Origin: Acutalibacter muris
GTDB taxonomy: Bacteria > Bacillota > Clostridia > Oscillospirales > Acutalibacteraceae
DNA: 64,000 nucleotides
Assembly (NCBI RefSeq): GCF_002201475.1
Contig: NZ_CP021422.1
Span: 2,232,001 to 2,296,000, forward strand
Direction of reading: 5' to 3'
A model generated the notes under the pieces. It was not told the origin of the DNA. It made no database searches and saw only the letters and a program-made list of their open reading frames with translations. This document shows positions 48,073-55,855 of the stretch, piece by piece (the first letter of the stretch is position 1; every line of letters begins with the position of its first letter). The position numbers were made by a program, and so were the translations under genes.

Positions 48073-48997
48073 CTGACGATTTCCTGCCACGGCGCTTGCT
48101 CAGGCAGAAACCCGCTCCGTCCCACTCCAGATATTTTATCATTGTGCCACTGAAATCCCGGAAAACGTAGAGGTTTCCGTCATAGGGGCTGTGATTCAGT
48201 TGATACCGGATGATCCCCAGCAGCCCGTCCAGCCCCGTATACATGCTGGTTTCCCCGCACACCAGCCATACCCTTTTCCCCCGTCTTGGGGGTGGGGATT
48301 TTTTGCTGGCCTCATGCAGCTGTTCCTTCCAATCCTCCGCGTTGGTGTACCGGATGCGCCTCATGCCCCGTTTGTGGCCAGGGTCATGCCGGGCTGCTGC
48401 CGCGCATTCCCGGCTGCAGTATTTCTGCTCTGACTTGACAAACGTGCTGAATCCCTCTCCGCACCAGCCGCAGACCCTATCCTCCCTCGTCTGTGCCATG
48501 GCCTGCAAATAACACTCCCGGCTGCAGTACTCCCCGCCATGCCACCTTTCGCTGGTGAACTCTTTTCCGCAAAACGCGCATCTGCGCATTCCCGGCTCCC
48601 TGGACGGGTTTGCCTTGCGATATTCCTTCCACCACTCTTTCCGGCACTCGTCGCTGCAAAAACGCCGGGTCTTGCAGTTCCAGTCCAGTTCAAATTCTAC
48701 CCCGCAATTGGGGCAGACCTGTTTCCCTCGTCCCTGCTCATGCTGCTTTTCCTGCCTCTGCTTTCTATGGTACTCCTGGCGGCAGCGGTCGCTGCAAAAA
48801 CGCCTCCAACGGCCGCGCTCTCCGCTCTGCTCCACGGGGGCTCCGCATTCCGGACAGACGTCCACTTTGCCCCCATAATACCTCTTGGCGTTATGGTATT
48901 TTATTCTGCACTCCGCGCTACAGAACTTCTGGCGGCTCTTGTGGCAGGTCGGCTCAAACTCTTTCCCACACCACTGGCATTTGTGCTCTGTTCCCAT
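48053..48997 (-). CDS. IS66 TnpB-like protein with five FCS-type zinc fingers
   Basis: 314 residues. Residues about 1-215 hold five cysteine modules of the form CxxC followed 15-25 residues later by FCSxxC or YCSxxC, like MYM/TRASH zinc fingers. Residues about 235-300 match IS66 TnpB: WLVCGETSMYTGLDGLLGII and NLYVFRDFSGTMIKYLEWDGAGF. The last 15 residues are basic and read from what was tnpC sequence in another frame, so the true C-terminus is lost. GGAGG precedes the ATG. TnpB normally has only about 110-120 residues. Confidence 0.75.
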   Translation of the reverse strand: MGTEHKCQWCGKEFEPTCHKSRQKFCSAECRIKYHNAKRYYGGKVDVCPECGAPVEQSGERGRWRRFCSDRCRQEYHRKQRQEKQHEQGRGKQVCPNCGVEFELDWNCKTRRFCSDECRKEWWKEYRKANPSREPGMRRCAFCGKEFTSERWHGGEYCSRECYLQAMAQTREDRVCGWCGEGFSTFVKSEQKYCSRECAAAARHDPGHKRGMRRIRYTNAEDWKEQLHEASKKSPPPRRGKRVWLVCGETSMYTGLDGLLGIIRYQLNHSPYDGNLYVFRDFSGTMIKYLEWDGAGFCLSKRRGRKSSARRTKK

Positions 48998-49061
48998 TCC
49001 TTATATCCTCCGTTTTTCTTCATCCCTCCTTCATTATACCGCCTTCTTCTTTTCTTGCGTA

Positions 49062-49123
49062 GGTTCGTATCTATTTTTCGCTTACTTTCATCTACGTTTT
49101 TGACTTTTCAAATCCAGGCTTCC
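49062..49123 (-). repeat. Right arm of the 62-bp inverted repeat
   Basis: Exact reverse complement of 46376-46437. Beyond it, similarity to the left flank continues through the terminator hairpin and the AATATCTTTTT and AGGATGGTGG blocks to the 3' end of tRNA-Tyr. Confidence 0.95.
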
Positions 49124-49130
49124 AGGCATC

Positions 49131-49158
49131 AAAAAACCGCGCCATGGCGCGGTTTTTT
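49131..49158 (-). terminator. tRNA-Tyr terminator
   Basis: AAAAAACCGCG/CGCGGTTTTTT with loop CCATGG, 30 bp past the tRNA end on the minus strand. Confidence 0.9.
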
Positions 49159-49187
49159 GAGCGAATATCTTTTTTATATCCACAGGA

Positions 49188-49272
49188 TGGTGGTGGAGAG
49201 TGGATTCGAACCACTGAAGTCGTCGACAACAGATTTACAGTCTGCCCCCTTTGGCCACTCGGGAACTCCCCC
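49188..49272 (-). tRNA. tRNA-Tyr (anticodon GTA)
   Basis: 85 nt with encoded CCA and the long variable arm of class II tRNAs. The anticodon loop CTGTAAA gives GTA. T arm AGTGG-TTCGAAT-CCACT is intact. The acceptor GGGGGAG faces CTCCACC, leaving a G3-A70 mismatch. It lies on the minus strand, convergent with tRNA-Ala. Confidence 0.9.
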
Positions 49273-49302
49273 ATAAATTATGAAATTGTATACAAGCGAT
49301 GC

Positions 49303-49324
49303 GCCCGGTTTTTGGGAACCGGGC
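49303..49324 (-). other. Hairpin between the tRNA-Thr fragment and tRNA-Tyr
   Basis: GCCCGGTT/AACCGGGC, 8-bp perfect stem with a 6-nt loop. Probably a processing or termination structure of the former Thr-Tyr tRNA unit. Confidence 0.55.
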
Positions 49325-49333
49325 CCGTCCCGC

Positions 49334-49378
49334 TGGAGCTGGTGAACGGACTCGAACCCCTGACCTGCTGATTACAAA
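49334..49378 (-). pseudogene. 3' part of tRNA-Thr (TGT), probable integration site
   Basis: Reads TTTGTAATCAGCAGGTC onward through T-loop TTCGAGT to TTCACCAGC-T-CCA, the 3' 45 nt of a threonine tRNA from the anticodon loop to the encoded CCA. Upstream of the loop the 5' stem no longer pairs (CACTG against TCAGC), so the 5' half has been replaced by foreign DNA. One T-stem base also mismatches. This is what an integrase leaves at one element end. Confidence 0.75.
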
Positions 49379-49881
49379 CAGTGTGGGGAGCGTTCATTGG
49401 GTGATTTTCGGCAGTTTTCGGCCCTTTCCAGCAACACATACAGACGGGTTCCAGCCCTATCTCCTCAATTATTTCCACACAGTTTTTCCGCGTGTGGGTC
49501 GGGGTGTGGGTCAGCCAAAACATAGCAGGCAAACCCACAAACCGGCTCCGACAAATACGCTCAAAATTTGCGCCGCTTAACAAAGAATAGCGAGCTTGTA
49601 ATAAGAGCATCCTCCGGGCGTTCATCAGGCCGAAGAAAAACTTCAGCGTCTCCCAAAATTTTGGACGCAAGCATGGAGGCGAAGAATAGTGTTCCCTTCT
49701 CAACGGGCATAACATGACAAAAATCGAAAAAGCAAAAAGAGCATGAAAAGGTCTGTTTTGATTTCTTAAACCAAAACCATCTCCAAGGTCAACCGGCGTG
49801 TCGCTATCTATATTTCCTATGGAGGATATTAATTCTACTTGTTACTGTTCCCATTATTTCATGGTTTGCATATAAACATTA
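49379..49881. other. Gene-free junction with integrase-module repeats
   Basis: No credible gene. It holds the double GTGTGGGTC repeat (49488-49513) that also follows the integrase, and a 30-bp segment (49560-49589, CTCAAAATTTGCGCCGCT and on) found again at 54494-54523 before the integrase gene with one mismatch. The rest is AT-rich. Confidence 0.6.
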
Positions 49882-50310
49882 TCATGTTAACTTGTGATAA
49901 TTATCTACAATTTCTTTCATGGAGACGCTTTGCAGGCTGACTTGCAAAGCGTCACGAATCCCATCATAAGAAGCATCTAAAACGCTGTGAATATTTTTTC
50001 CAATCGGACAGAGAGGGGACGGCGCGGCGTGGATCCCGATCAGCTTGTTCAAAAAATCCGGCTCCAATGCGTTGCATATGCGGTAGAGCGTGATGTCCTC
50101 CAAGGGACAGCTGAGCGTTGCGCCGCCTGTTCCGAGCTTGACAGAGAGTATCCCCTCTTTTTTCAGACCGCTGATAATATTCCGGATGGTAACGGGATTG
50201 CTTCCTGTGGAAAGCGAGAGCAGGTTGCTGGTAACCTTCTGTGTTTCTCCGTATTCATTGATAAAGATGAGACAATGGATTGCAATAGAACACTTTGTGC
50301 TGATATGCAT
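49882..50310 (-). CDS. Rrf2-family transcriptional regulator
   Basis: About 142 residues. The winged helix begins MHISTKCSIAIHCLIFI and includes TGSNPVTIRNIISGLKKEGIL; a C-terminal CPIG cysteine is present but the three-cysteine cluster of IscR is not. ATG 50310 follows AAGGAGGAG. Divergent from the flavodoxin/ferredoxin gene, which it probably controls through the shared operator. Confidence 0.88.
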   Translation of the reverse strand: MHISTKCSIAIHCLIFINEYGETQKVTSNLLSLSTGSNPVTIRNIISGLKKEGILSVKLGTGGATLSCPLEDITLYRICNALEPDFLNKLIGIHAAPSPLCPIGKNIHSVLDASYDGIRDALQVSLQSVSMKEIVDNYHKLT

Positions 50311-50340
50311 GGCAACGCTCCTCCTTTTATCCGCCTGGCC

Positions 50341-50400
50341 ATTATACCACAAAAAAAGTGAGGTGTAAAGCTTGACATGACACCTCTCGGCTGATATAGT
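50341..50400. promoter_or_regulatory. Face-to-face promoters sharing a palindromic operator
   Basis: Plus strand: TTGACA (50372-50377), 17 bp, TATAGT (50395-50400). Minus strand: TTTACA (50364-50369), 17 bp, TATAAT (50341-50346). GAGGTGT/ACACCTC with a 13-bp centre (50360-50386) covers both -35 boxes, so one bound dimer could block both. AGGTGTAAA recurs at 50406. Confidence 0.75.
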
Positions 50401-50438
50401 AATTAAGGTGTAAAATTAAAAATTACAGGAGGCTCGTT

Positions 50439-51206
50439 ATGAAGCTGGTACAAATCGTTTTCAGCCCCACAGGAGGGACCCAGAAGGTCGCCGATATCCT
50501 CACAGAGAAGTGGACCGGTACGGTAACTCGCGTGGACTTATCCGATGGAAATTTAGCCATCTCGGACATTGCCATCGAGCAGGAGGACGTTGCGCTGATT
50601 GCAGTACCGTCCTATGGCGGACGGGTTCCGGGACTTGCTGCGCAGCGGCTTGGAAAGCTCAAGGGAAACGGTGCAAAGTGTATCATTGTCTGCGTGTACG
50701 GAAACCGGGCCTATGAGGATACCCTTGTTGAGCTGAAAGATATTGCGGAGAATTGCGGTTTTCAGACCGTTGCCGCTGTTTCAGCCGTGGCGGAGCACTC
50801 CATTATGCACCAGTATGCCACTGGCAGGCCCGATGAAAAGGACATAGAGGAATTGCAGGGATTTGTAGAAACGATCTTTGAACAGCTGACCACAGGCAAA
50901 CTGACAGCATCCGCGCCTGAACTGCCGGGGAACCGCCCCTATAAAAAGGCAGGAGGGGCCGGACTGGTGCCAAAGGCTGACAAGAACTGCATAGGTTGCG
51001 GCCTTTGCGCAAAAAGCTGTCCTGCTCAAGCGATCAACCCCAACAACCTCAAAACTGCGGACGGAAAGAAGTGTATTTCCTGTATGCGCTGTGTTGTGAA
51101 ATGCCCGAGATCCGCCCGAAAAGTAAACGGTGCAATGGTTTCCGCGGCGGCGCTGGCAATCAAGAAAGCTTGCAGCGAGAGAAAGGGCAATGAGCTGTTC
51201 TTGTAA
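50439..51206 (+). CDS. EFR1-type flavodoxin-ferredoxin fusion
   Basis: 255 residues. N-terminal flavodoxin-like domain with the FMN phosphate loop FSPTGGTQKV and VPSYGGRVPGLA; C-terminal two 4Fe-4S sites, CIGCGLCAKSCP and CISCMRCVVKCP. Low-potential electron carrier of anaerobes. AGGAGG-type site upstream. Pairing with an Rrf2 repressor suggests induction under redox or nitrosative stress. Confidence 0.88.
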   Translation: MKLVQIVFSPTGGTQKVADILTEKWTGTVTRVDLSDGNLAISDIAIEQEDVALIAVPSYGGRVPGLAAQRLGKLKGNGAKCIIVCVYGNRAYEDTLVELKDIAENCGFQTVAAVSAVAEHSIMHQYATGRPDEKDIEELQGFVETIFEQLTTGKLTASAPELPGNRPYKKAGGAGLVPKADKNCIGCGLCAKSCPAQAINPNNLKTADGKKCISCMRCVVKCPRSARKVNGAMVSAAALAIKKACSERKGNELFL

Positions 51207-51256
51207 TTCTTGGCAGGAAAGTCAATAAAGCAAGGGATACAAGGTGCACAGCCAAG

Positions 51257-51415
51257 AAGCGCTGTCGGCCCGCGTGAGGGGTGTGTTGGGCGATTTGGGC
51301 CGGCGGTCGAAAAAGTTATCGGCCACCGGCCCAAAACGCCGTGTGAGGGCATTTGTGGCGATTTGTGAGGGGCGTCTGGTTTCACCCCCGGCAGCAGCAC
51401 AAATTCTCCGTGAGT
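51257..51415. repeat. Dispersed repeat, copy A (interrupted by IS630)
   Basis: Starts AAGCGCTGTCGGCC and runs to the IS630 left end. It resembles copy B (53598-53760) along its length, including GTGAGGGC and TTTGTGGCGATTTGTGAGGGG. The part after the IS (52515-52620) continues the similarity to 53760-53850. Confidence 0.8.
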
Positions 51416-51416
51416 A

Positions 51417-52460
51417 TTACCCCCGAACAAGAATATAGGAAATCTGATTATGTTGAAAGAAAGCGGAGACCTTATCAGGAGAATGTTGTAATGTTCGCAT
51501 GAAGGAAGTAGTTTTATGGCGGATATCGTATATGGTCCGAGGTAAGTCGCCAGAATGGACCGAAAGTTTCAGCGCGTGATTGAGATATTCGTCCGGATTG
51601 CTCTCGGGAGCATAGGGCGGCAGAAAGAACAGCTCGATTTTATCCCGATGCTTGTCCAGCCAGGCTGCGGCTTTCTTCCCGTGGTGCACCTTTAAGTTGT
51701 CCAAAATCAGGAAAACCTTTTGGTTGGAGGTCCGAATCAACCGGTCCATAAATTGGATCAGGCGCTGCTGGTTCATGGAATCCTCGTACATCATAAAGCG
51801 AACGTCCCCCTGCCTGCTCAGGGCGGAAAGCATATTCAGCCTCTCTCTTTTCGTTTCCACCGACAGAACAGGAGGCTGTCCTTTGGGTGCAAACCCGCGC
51901 TCACAGTTCGAGCAGTTGTCGATTCCAGTCTCGTCTCCCCAGTAAATCACGGCATTTTCTGCCTTGGCCCGCTGGTCGATGGCCGGATATTCTTCCTCCC
52001 GCCACCTTTAGATACGGGAAGGATTCTGTTTCCGGGCACGCTTGACCGGACGCTGGCACGTCAAGCCCCAGCGCCGCATATAATCCGACACACTGCCGTC
52101 CGAGATCTTTTTCCGATACCTTTTCCAGACGTATGCACACACTTTCTTCAGCGTCCACAGACTCCCAGGAATGCCGAATTCCTCTGGGCGGCGGGTAACA
52201 ATCGTTTCCCGTATTTCCGCCTGCTCCTCCGGTGTCAGAAGCAGATGCGTCCCCTTCTGGAATCCGTGTTTCTTCGGTTCCAGCGCTTTGTCTCCCTCTC
52301 GCTTATATGCCGTCCATATTTCGCTGGCGCGACACTGCCGTACTCCGGTTAATTCCTCTATTTCTTTCCCGGTTTTCCCCATCTTTTTGAGGCGTACGAC
52401 CTGCCGGCGTATCTGCTTGAGCTCTCCACTTTTCAGTTTTCGTAAATCTATGTATTCCAT
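51417..52460 (-). pseudogene. IS630 transposase with an in-frame stop
   Basis: One frame of 348 codons broken only by TAA at 52008-52010, in the context CGT ATC TAA AGG TGG, most simply a CAA to TAA change. N-terminal helix-turn-helix (RLKKMGKTGKEIEELTGV), then DDE catalytic motifs WGDETG, LILDNLKVHHGK and LPPYAPESNPDEYLN after the stop. Many IS630 elements use a frameshift between two frames; here both halves share a frame, so this is nonsense. Confidence 0.85.
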
Positions 52461-52515
52461 ACTCCCTATTTTACCACTTTCTACTGCTTTTTTCTAGGTC
52501 GTTTTTCAGGAATAA
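51417..52515 (-). mobile_element. IS630-family insertion sequence
   Basis: About 1.1 kb. The ends are imperfect inverted repeats of about 26 bp (left TTACCCCCGAACAAG, right TTATTCCTGAAAAACG) flanked by TA-rich sequence, as expected for this TA-targeting family. It sits inside dispersed repeat copy A. Boundaries are approximate. Confidence 0.75.
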
Positions 52516-52594
52516 TAACCGCGCCAATCTGCTGCAGGAATATGCACTGAAATGAAAGATAATCCGGTCAGAGAGTGCGGAGAAAACATGATCG

Positions 52595-52654
52595 AAAAAC
52601 AAGCAGAAACAAGCCGCAGATAAGATGGGAAATTTTATGGACAAGGTCATGTGA
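52595..52654 (+). pseudogene. C-terminal scrap of a second tyrosine integrase
   Basis: Twenty codons ending QAADKMGNFMDKVM-stop match the end of the integrase at 55771 almost exactly. The same terminator hairpin and one GTGTGGGTC copy (52727-52735) follow. The rest of this gene is gone. Confidence 0.8.
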
Positions 52655-52671
52655 AAACAAGTCAAGCAAGC

Positions 52672-52713
52672 AAAACGGCTGGAACTTCCTTTCCGGAGGT
52701 ATCCAGCCGTTTT
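52672..52713 (+). terminator. Terminator copy behind the integrase scrap
   Basis: AAAACGGCTGGA/TCCAGCCGTTTT, 12-bp stem; near-identical to 55790-55829. Confidence 0.8.
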
Positions 52714-52940
52714 CCTTTATTTCCGCGTGTGGGTCTTAATGATTTCCCTATAGTACAGAGCATAGCATAATTCGTTCTCTGCCATTCTGTCGAAGTCACG
52801 TTAAGTATGCCATATACAAAGGGGAATTGTCAAGTGCAAATCACGCCTATAGATTCAGTTGCAATTTTTGGTAGCCGTGATATAATAATGGCAGGTTGGC
52901 AAATCGAAGTTTGAATGTTTGGAAAGGAAAGATTAGGAAA

Positions 52941-53441
52941 ATGGACGTTTCGTTATTTTCAAACCAATACCTTATTCGGAAGATGTGTACCGATGATGTA
53001 GCGGAAGTATACAAATTATGCTATAAAGACAGTTTATACTATCAATACTGTCCACCGTTTGTATCAGAACAGAGCATTATGGATGATATGAATGCACTCC
53101 CACCCAACAAGGAAATGTGCGATAAGTATTATCTGGGATTTTATGATGGAAATAAGCTGATTGCTGTGATGGATTTTATCATGGCCTACCCGGAGGAATC
53201 AACAGGCTTTATTGGATTTTTTATGACGGATGTGTCCATACAGAATACTGGAATAGGGAGCAAAATCATCAATGACCTGTGTGCTTATCTGTCCCGTATT
53301 GAGATGGCGAATGTCCGTCTTGGTTGGGTAAAGGGAAATCCTCAAGCAGAACATTTTTGGCACAAAAATGGTTTCAGAGAAACAGGAGTTTCATATGATG
53401 CGGAAAACTATACTGTAATTGTTGGCCAGCGAAGTTTATAA
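52941..53441 (+). CDS. GNAT-family N-acetyltransferase (island cargo)
   Basis: About 166 residues. The acetyl-CoA site is VSIQNTGIGSKIINDLCAYL and the C-terminal FWHKNGFRETG is typical of GNATs. Base composition is clearly AT-richer than the chromosome genes, consistent with transfer. The start MDVSLFSNQ at 52941 has GGAAAGGA upstream. Acceptor unknown; a resistance role is possible but not shown. Confidence 0.82.
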   Translation: MDVSLFSNQYLIRKMCTDDVAEVYKLCYKDSLYYQYCPPFVSEQSIMDDMNALPPNKEMCDKYYLGFYDGNKLIAVMDFIMAYPEESTGFIGFFMTDVSIQNTGIGSKIINDLCAYLSRIEMANVRLGWVKGNPQAEHFWHKNGFRETGVSYDAENYTVIVGQRSL

Positions 53442-53597
53442 ATTCCTGTTTATTGACCTACAAATATTTGAAACTTGAATTGCCGCCGTTTCGTCACGGC
53501 CGCACGTATAAGCAGTGAGTCTGAAAAGAATTTACTGCCCTATTTCAGCTTGCGTGGTGATGTCGGGAGTGAAAGGAACTGTGCTATCCCTGTGTCA

Positions 53598-53850
53598 AAG
53601 CGCTGTCGGCCCTGTGAGGGCCGTGTTGGGCAGTTTAGGCCGGAAGTAGAGATAGGACACGGCAAACGCCTATAAACGCGGCGTGAGGGCGTTTGTGGCG
53701 ATTTGTGAGGGGCACCGGCCTCGCCTCCAGCAACCGCACAAACTTTCCGCGAACAACGGCGCAAACTTGTTGCAAAGATATGCATTGAAACGGAAGATAA
53801 TCCAGTCAAAAATGGCTCCAGAAAACCGGTCTAAAAACAAGCAGGAGAAA
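53598..53850. repeat. Dispersed repeat, copy B (uninterrupted)
   Basis: Same family as copy A. It continues past the IS630 insertion point with TATGCA, GATAATCC and AAAACAAGCAG blocks shared with 52540-52610. Between 53850 and the next gene at 54085 there is no gene; two GGGGTCAC repeats are visible. Confidence 0.75.
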
Positions 53851-54084
53851 GCAAGGCGCCATACCGGCGCCTTTGCAGTTCACACCGTCCGGCAGAGCCG
53901 GGCGGGAGGGCTAGAAACTACGGGCTTTTCCGGGATTTGAAGGATGCGGTAAGATAGGTGTCAGGCTGGGGTCACCATCAGGGATTTGGTGTAATATCTG
54001 GGGTCACGAATAGGCAGGAATGGCTGAATACCAGGGGATTTTTAGGTGTCACAAGTTGGTGTATTGCATTTTGGGAGGTGCTCT

Positions 54085-54489
54085 ATGGATTCAGAAAATA
54101 TACAGCGGATAAGCCTGTATTTGGACAGAGATCTGGTCAAGCGGGCGGATAGATTTATGAAAGAACAGGGCTTTTCCTCCCGGAACAAGCTGGTTACCCA
54201 AGCGCTTGAAAGCCTCATGGCCAACAATGCTTTGCAGGATAATGACATCCTTGGCGACAAACTGGCTGAGTCCGTTTTGAAATTGTCAGAGGATAACGCG
54301 AAAGCTATCTCAAAGGGACTTTTCCGCTATGCCGTACAACTTGAGATGGTGATGCGGGTACTGGCTGAGCTTGCGGAGTATACTCCAGAGCAGATAGAGG
54401 AAATGCGCCGCGAGGCCATCAATAATGTACGCCGCACTCGTGGCAAAGTGAAACTTGAAGATATTTTAGCTGGATATTGCGACGACTAA
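54085..54489 (+). CDS. Ribbon-helix-helix protein next to the integrase
   Basis: 134 residues. N-terminal RHH fold QRISLYLDRDLVKRADRFM with SSRNKLVTQALESLM, then a helical C-terminal region (MRVLAELAEYTPEQIEEMRR). ATG 54085 follows GGGAGG. It precedes the integrase by 127 bp on the same strand and may regulate excision or transfer; it could also be an antitoxin-like DNA-binding protein. Confidence 0.75.
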   Translation: MDSENIQRISLYLDRDLVKRADRFMKEQGFSSRNKLVTQALESLMANNALQDNDILGDKLAESVLKLSEDNAKAISKGLFRYAVQLEMVMRVLAELAEYTPEQIEEMRREAINNVRRTRGKVKLEDILAGYCDD

Positions 54490-54616
54490 CCCCCTCAAAA
54501 TTTGCGCCGCTAAACAAAGAATACGGTTTTGAGTAAACCGAAAAAGTAAGAAAAATGTCAGTGGACTTTCTCAGTAGGGTGTGGTATTGTGGTGTGCTGA
54601 GAAAGGGGGCCGATAT

Positions 54617-55771
54617 ATGGCAAAGAAAAGAGCAAACGGCGAGGGCAATATACGCAAGCGCAAAGACGGTCGATGGGAAGGCCGCTATACAGTAGGCTAC
54701 GACCCAGCTACCGGCAAGCGTATCATCAAAAACGTGCTGGGGAAAACCCAAGCAGAAGTCAAAGAAAAACTGGCATCAGCACTCGAGGATACAAAAGATT
54801 TGAACGTGTCCCGCTCCGATGACTACACGGTAGGTTCATGGCTCACCAATTGGTACACCCTCTACGCCAAGCCCAATGTCCGAGCTTCCACCGCCGAATA
54901 TTACCGCCGGAGCATCGAACTCCATGTAAACCCAAGAATCGGTGACTTCAAGCTAAACAAATTGACCGGGCGTGATCTTCAAAAATTATATCAAGACCTC
55001 AGAGAAAATGGCAGGCTACGAGAAGTTCAGAAAGAAAAATCCCCCGGTCTGAGCGCCTCCACTGTGCGTGGCATCCACCTTATGCTCCACAACGCCCTGG
55101 ACCGAGCGGTCAAAGAACGCCTGATTCAGCGCAATCCCACAGAGGATTGCATCGCCCCCAAGCTGGAGAAAAAGGAGATGAAATTCCTACCAGCCGAGGA
55201 CATGAAAGCCTACCTTGACGAAGCCGACCGCCGCCACGTCCTCCCTATGTTTTACCTTGAGTTGGTGAGTGGGCTACGGAAAGGCGAGTTAGTTGCCCTC
55301 CTCTGGTCAGATTTAGACGTTGTAAACCAGACAATCTCAGTAAGCAAACAAGCCACCCGCGACGAGAACGGCAACATCGTCATCACCCGACCCAAGACGG
55401 AAACTTCGGTCAGACTAGTGTCAATCCCGCAAAAGGCCGTGGAGCTACTCCAGCACGAACACCTCAAGCACCCGGACAACCCCTATATGTTTCCCTCCAC
55501 CCGAACTGGCGAGATGTATTACCCGGACTCCATCGTAACGCTCCACAAGCGGATATTAAAGTCAGCTGGATTAAGTTATATAAATTTTCACGCCCTCCGT
55601 CACACATTCGCGACTGCCGCACTACAAAACGGTGTAGACGTGAAAACAGTATCGTCAATGCTGGGCCACTACGATGCCGGGTTCACACTGAGAACCTACA
55701 CCCACGCCACACGCCAAAAGCAAGAACAAGCCGCCGAAAAGATGGGAAATTTTATGGACAAGGTCATGTAA
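54617..55771 (+). CDS. Tyrosine recombinase/integrase
   Basis: 384 residues. N-terminal AP2-like arm-binding domain (GEGNIRKRKDGRWEGRY), SAM-like core-binding domain, and catalytic domain with Arg in SGLRKGE (about 219), HALRHTF (about 325), LGH, and the nucleophile Tyr in TLRTYTHA (about 360). All key residues are present, so it should be active. Start 54617 has GGGGG upstream. Tn916-like family of Firmicutes elements. Confidence 0.93.
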   Translation: MAKKRANGEGNIRKRKDGRWEGRYTVGYDPATGKRIIKNVLGKTQAEVKEKLASALEDTKDLNVSRSDDYTVGSWLTNWYTLYAKPNVRASTAEYYRRSIELHVNPRIGDFKLNKLTGRDLQKLYQDLRENGRLREVQKEKSPGLSASTVRGIHLMLHNALDRAVKERLIQRNPTEDCIAPKLEKKEMKFLPAEDMKAYLDEADRRHVLPMFYLELVSGLRKGELVALLWSDLDVVNQTISVSKQATRDENGNIVITRPKTETSVRLVSIPQKAVELLQHEHLKHPDNPYMFPSTRTGEMYYPDSIVTLHKRILKSAGLSYINFHALRHTFATAALQNGVDVKTVSSMLGHYDAGFTLRTYTHATRQKQEQAAEKMGNFMDKVM

Positions 55772-55789
55772 AAGCAGGTCAAACGAGAA

Positions 55790-55829
55790 AAACGGCTGGA
55801 ACTTCCTACCCAGAAGTATCCAGCCGTTT
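55790..55829 (+). terminator. Integrase terminator
   Basis: AAACGGCTGGA/TCCAGCCGTTT stem, 18 bp after the integrase stop, copied at 52672-52713. Confidence 0.85.
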
Positions 55830-55855
55830 CCGCGTGTGGGTCACGGTGTGGGTCA
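55830..55855 (+). repeat. Double GTGTGGGTC repeat, possible integrase arm sites
   Basis: CCGCGTGTGGGTCACGGTGTGGGTCA holds two direct copies 12 bp apart. The same pair is at 49488-49513 and a single copy at 52727-52735. Their place next to integrase ends and near the tRNA-Thr break suggests arm-type binding sites. Confidence 0.55.

Larger units (their letters stand above)
46414..49085 (-). mobile_element. Decayed IS66-family element
   Basis: About 2.67 kb, bounded by GTAAGCG-type ends typical of IS66. It carries a tnpB-like gene and remains of tnpC, with no tnpA. No 8-bp direct target repeat is seen; instead the flanks are inverted copies of each other. Multiple frameshifts and an internal deletion joining tnpB to tnpC show it is inactive on its own. 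Confidence 0.8.

Noticed and set aside
48539..49276. Plus-strand frame of about 245 codons across the zinc-finger gene
   Set aside because: It reads the complement of the Cys codons and overlaps tRNA-Tyr; no start site or domain.
49488..49513. CRISPR-like direct repeats (GTGTGGGTC)
   Set aside because: Only two units 12 bp apart with no spacers of uniform length and no cas genes. They fit integrase arm sites better.
51417..52460. Programmed frameshift in IS630
   Set aside because: Both transposase halves are in the same frame, separated by a single TAA, so this is a nonsense mutation and not a frameshift site.
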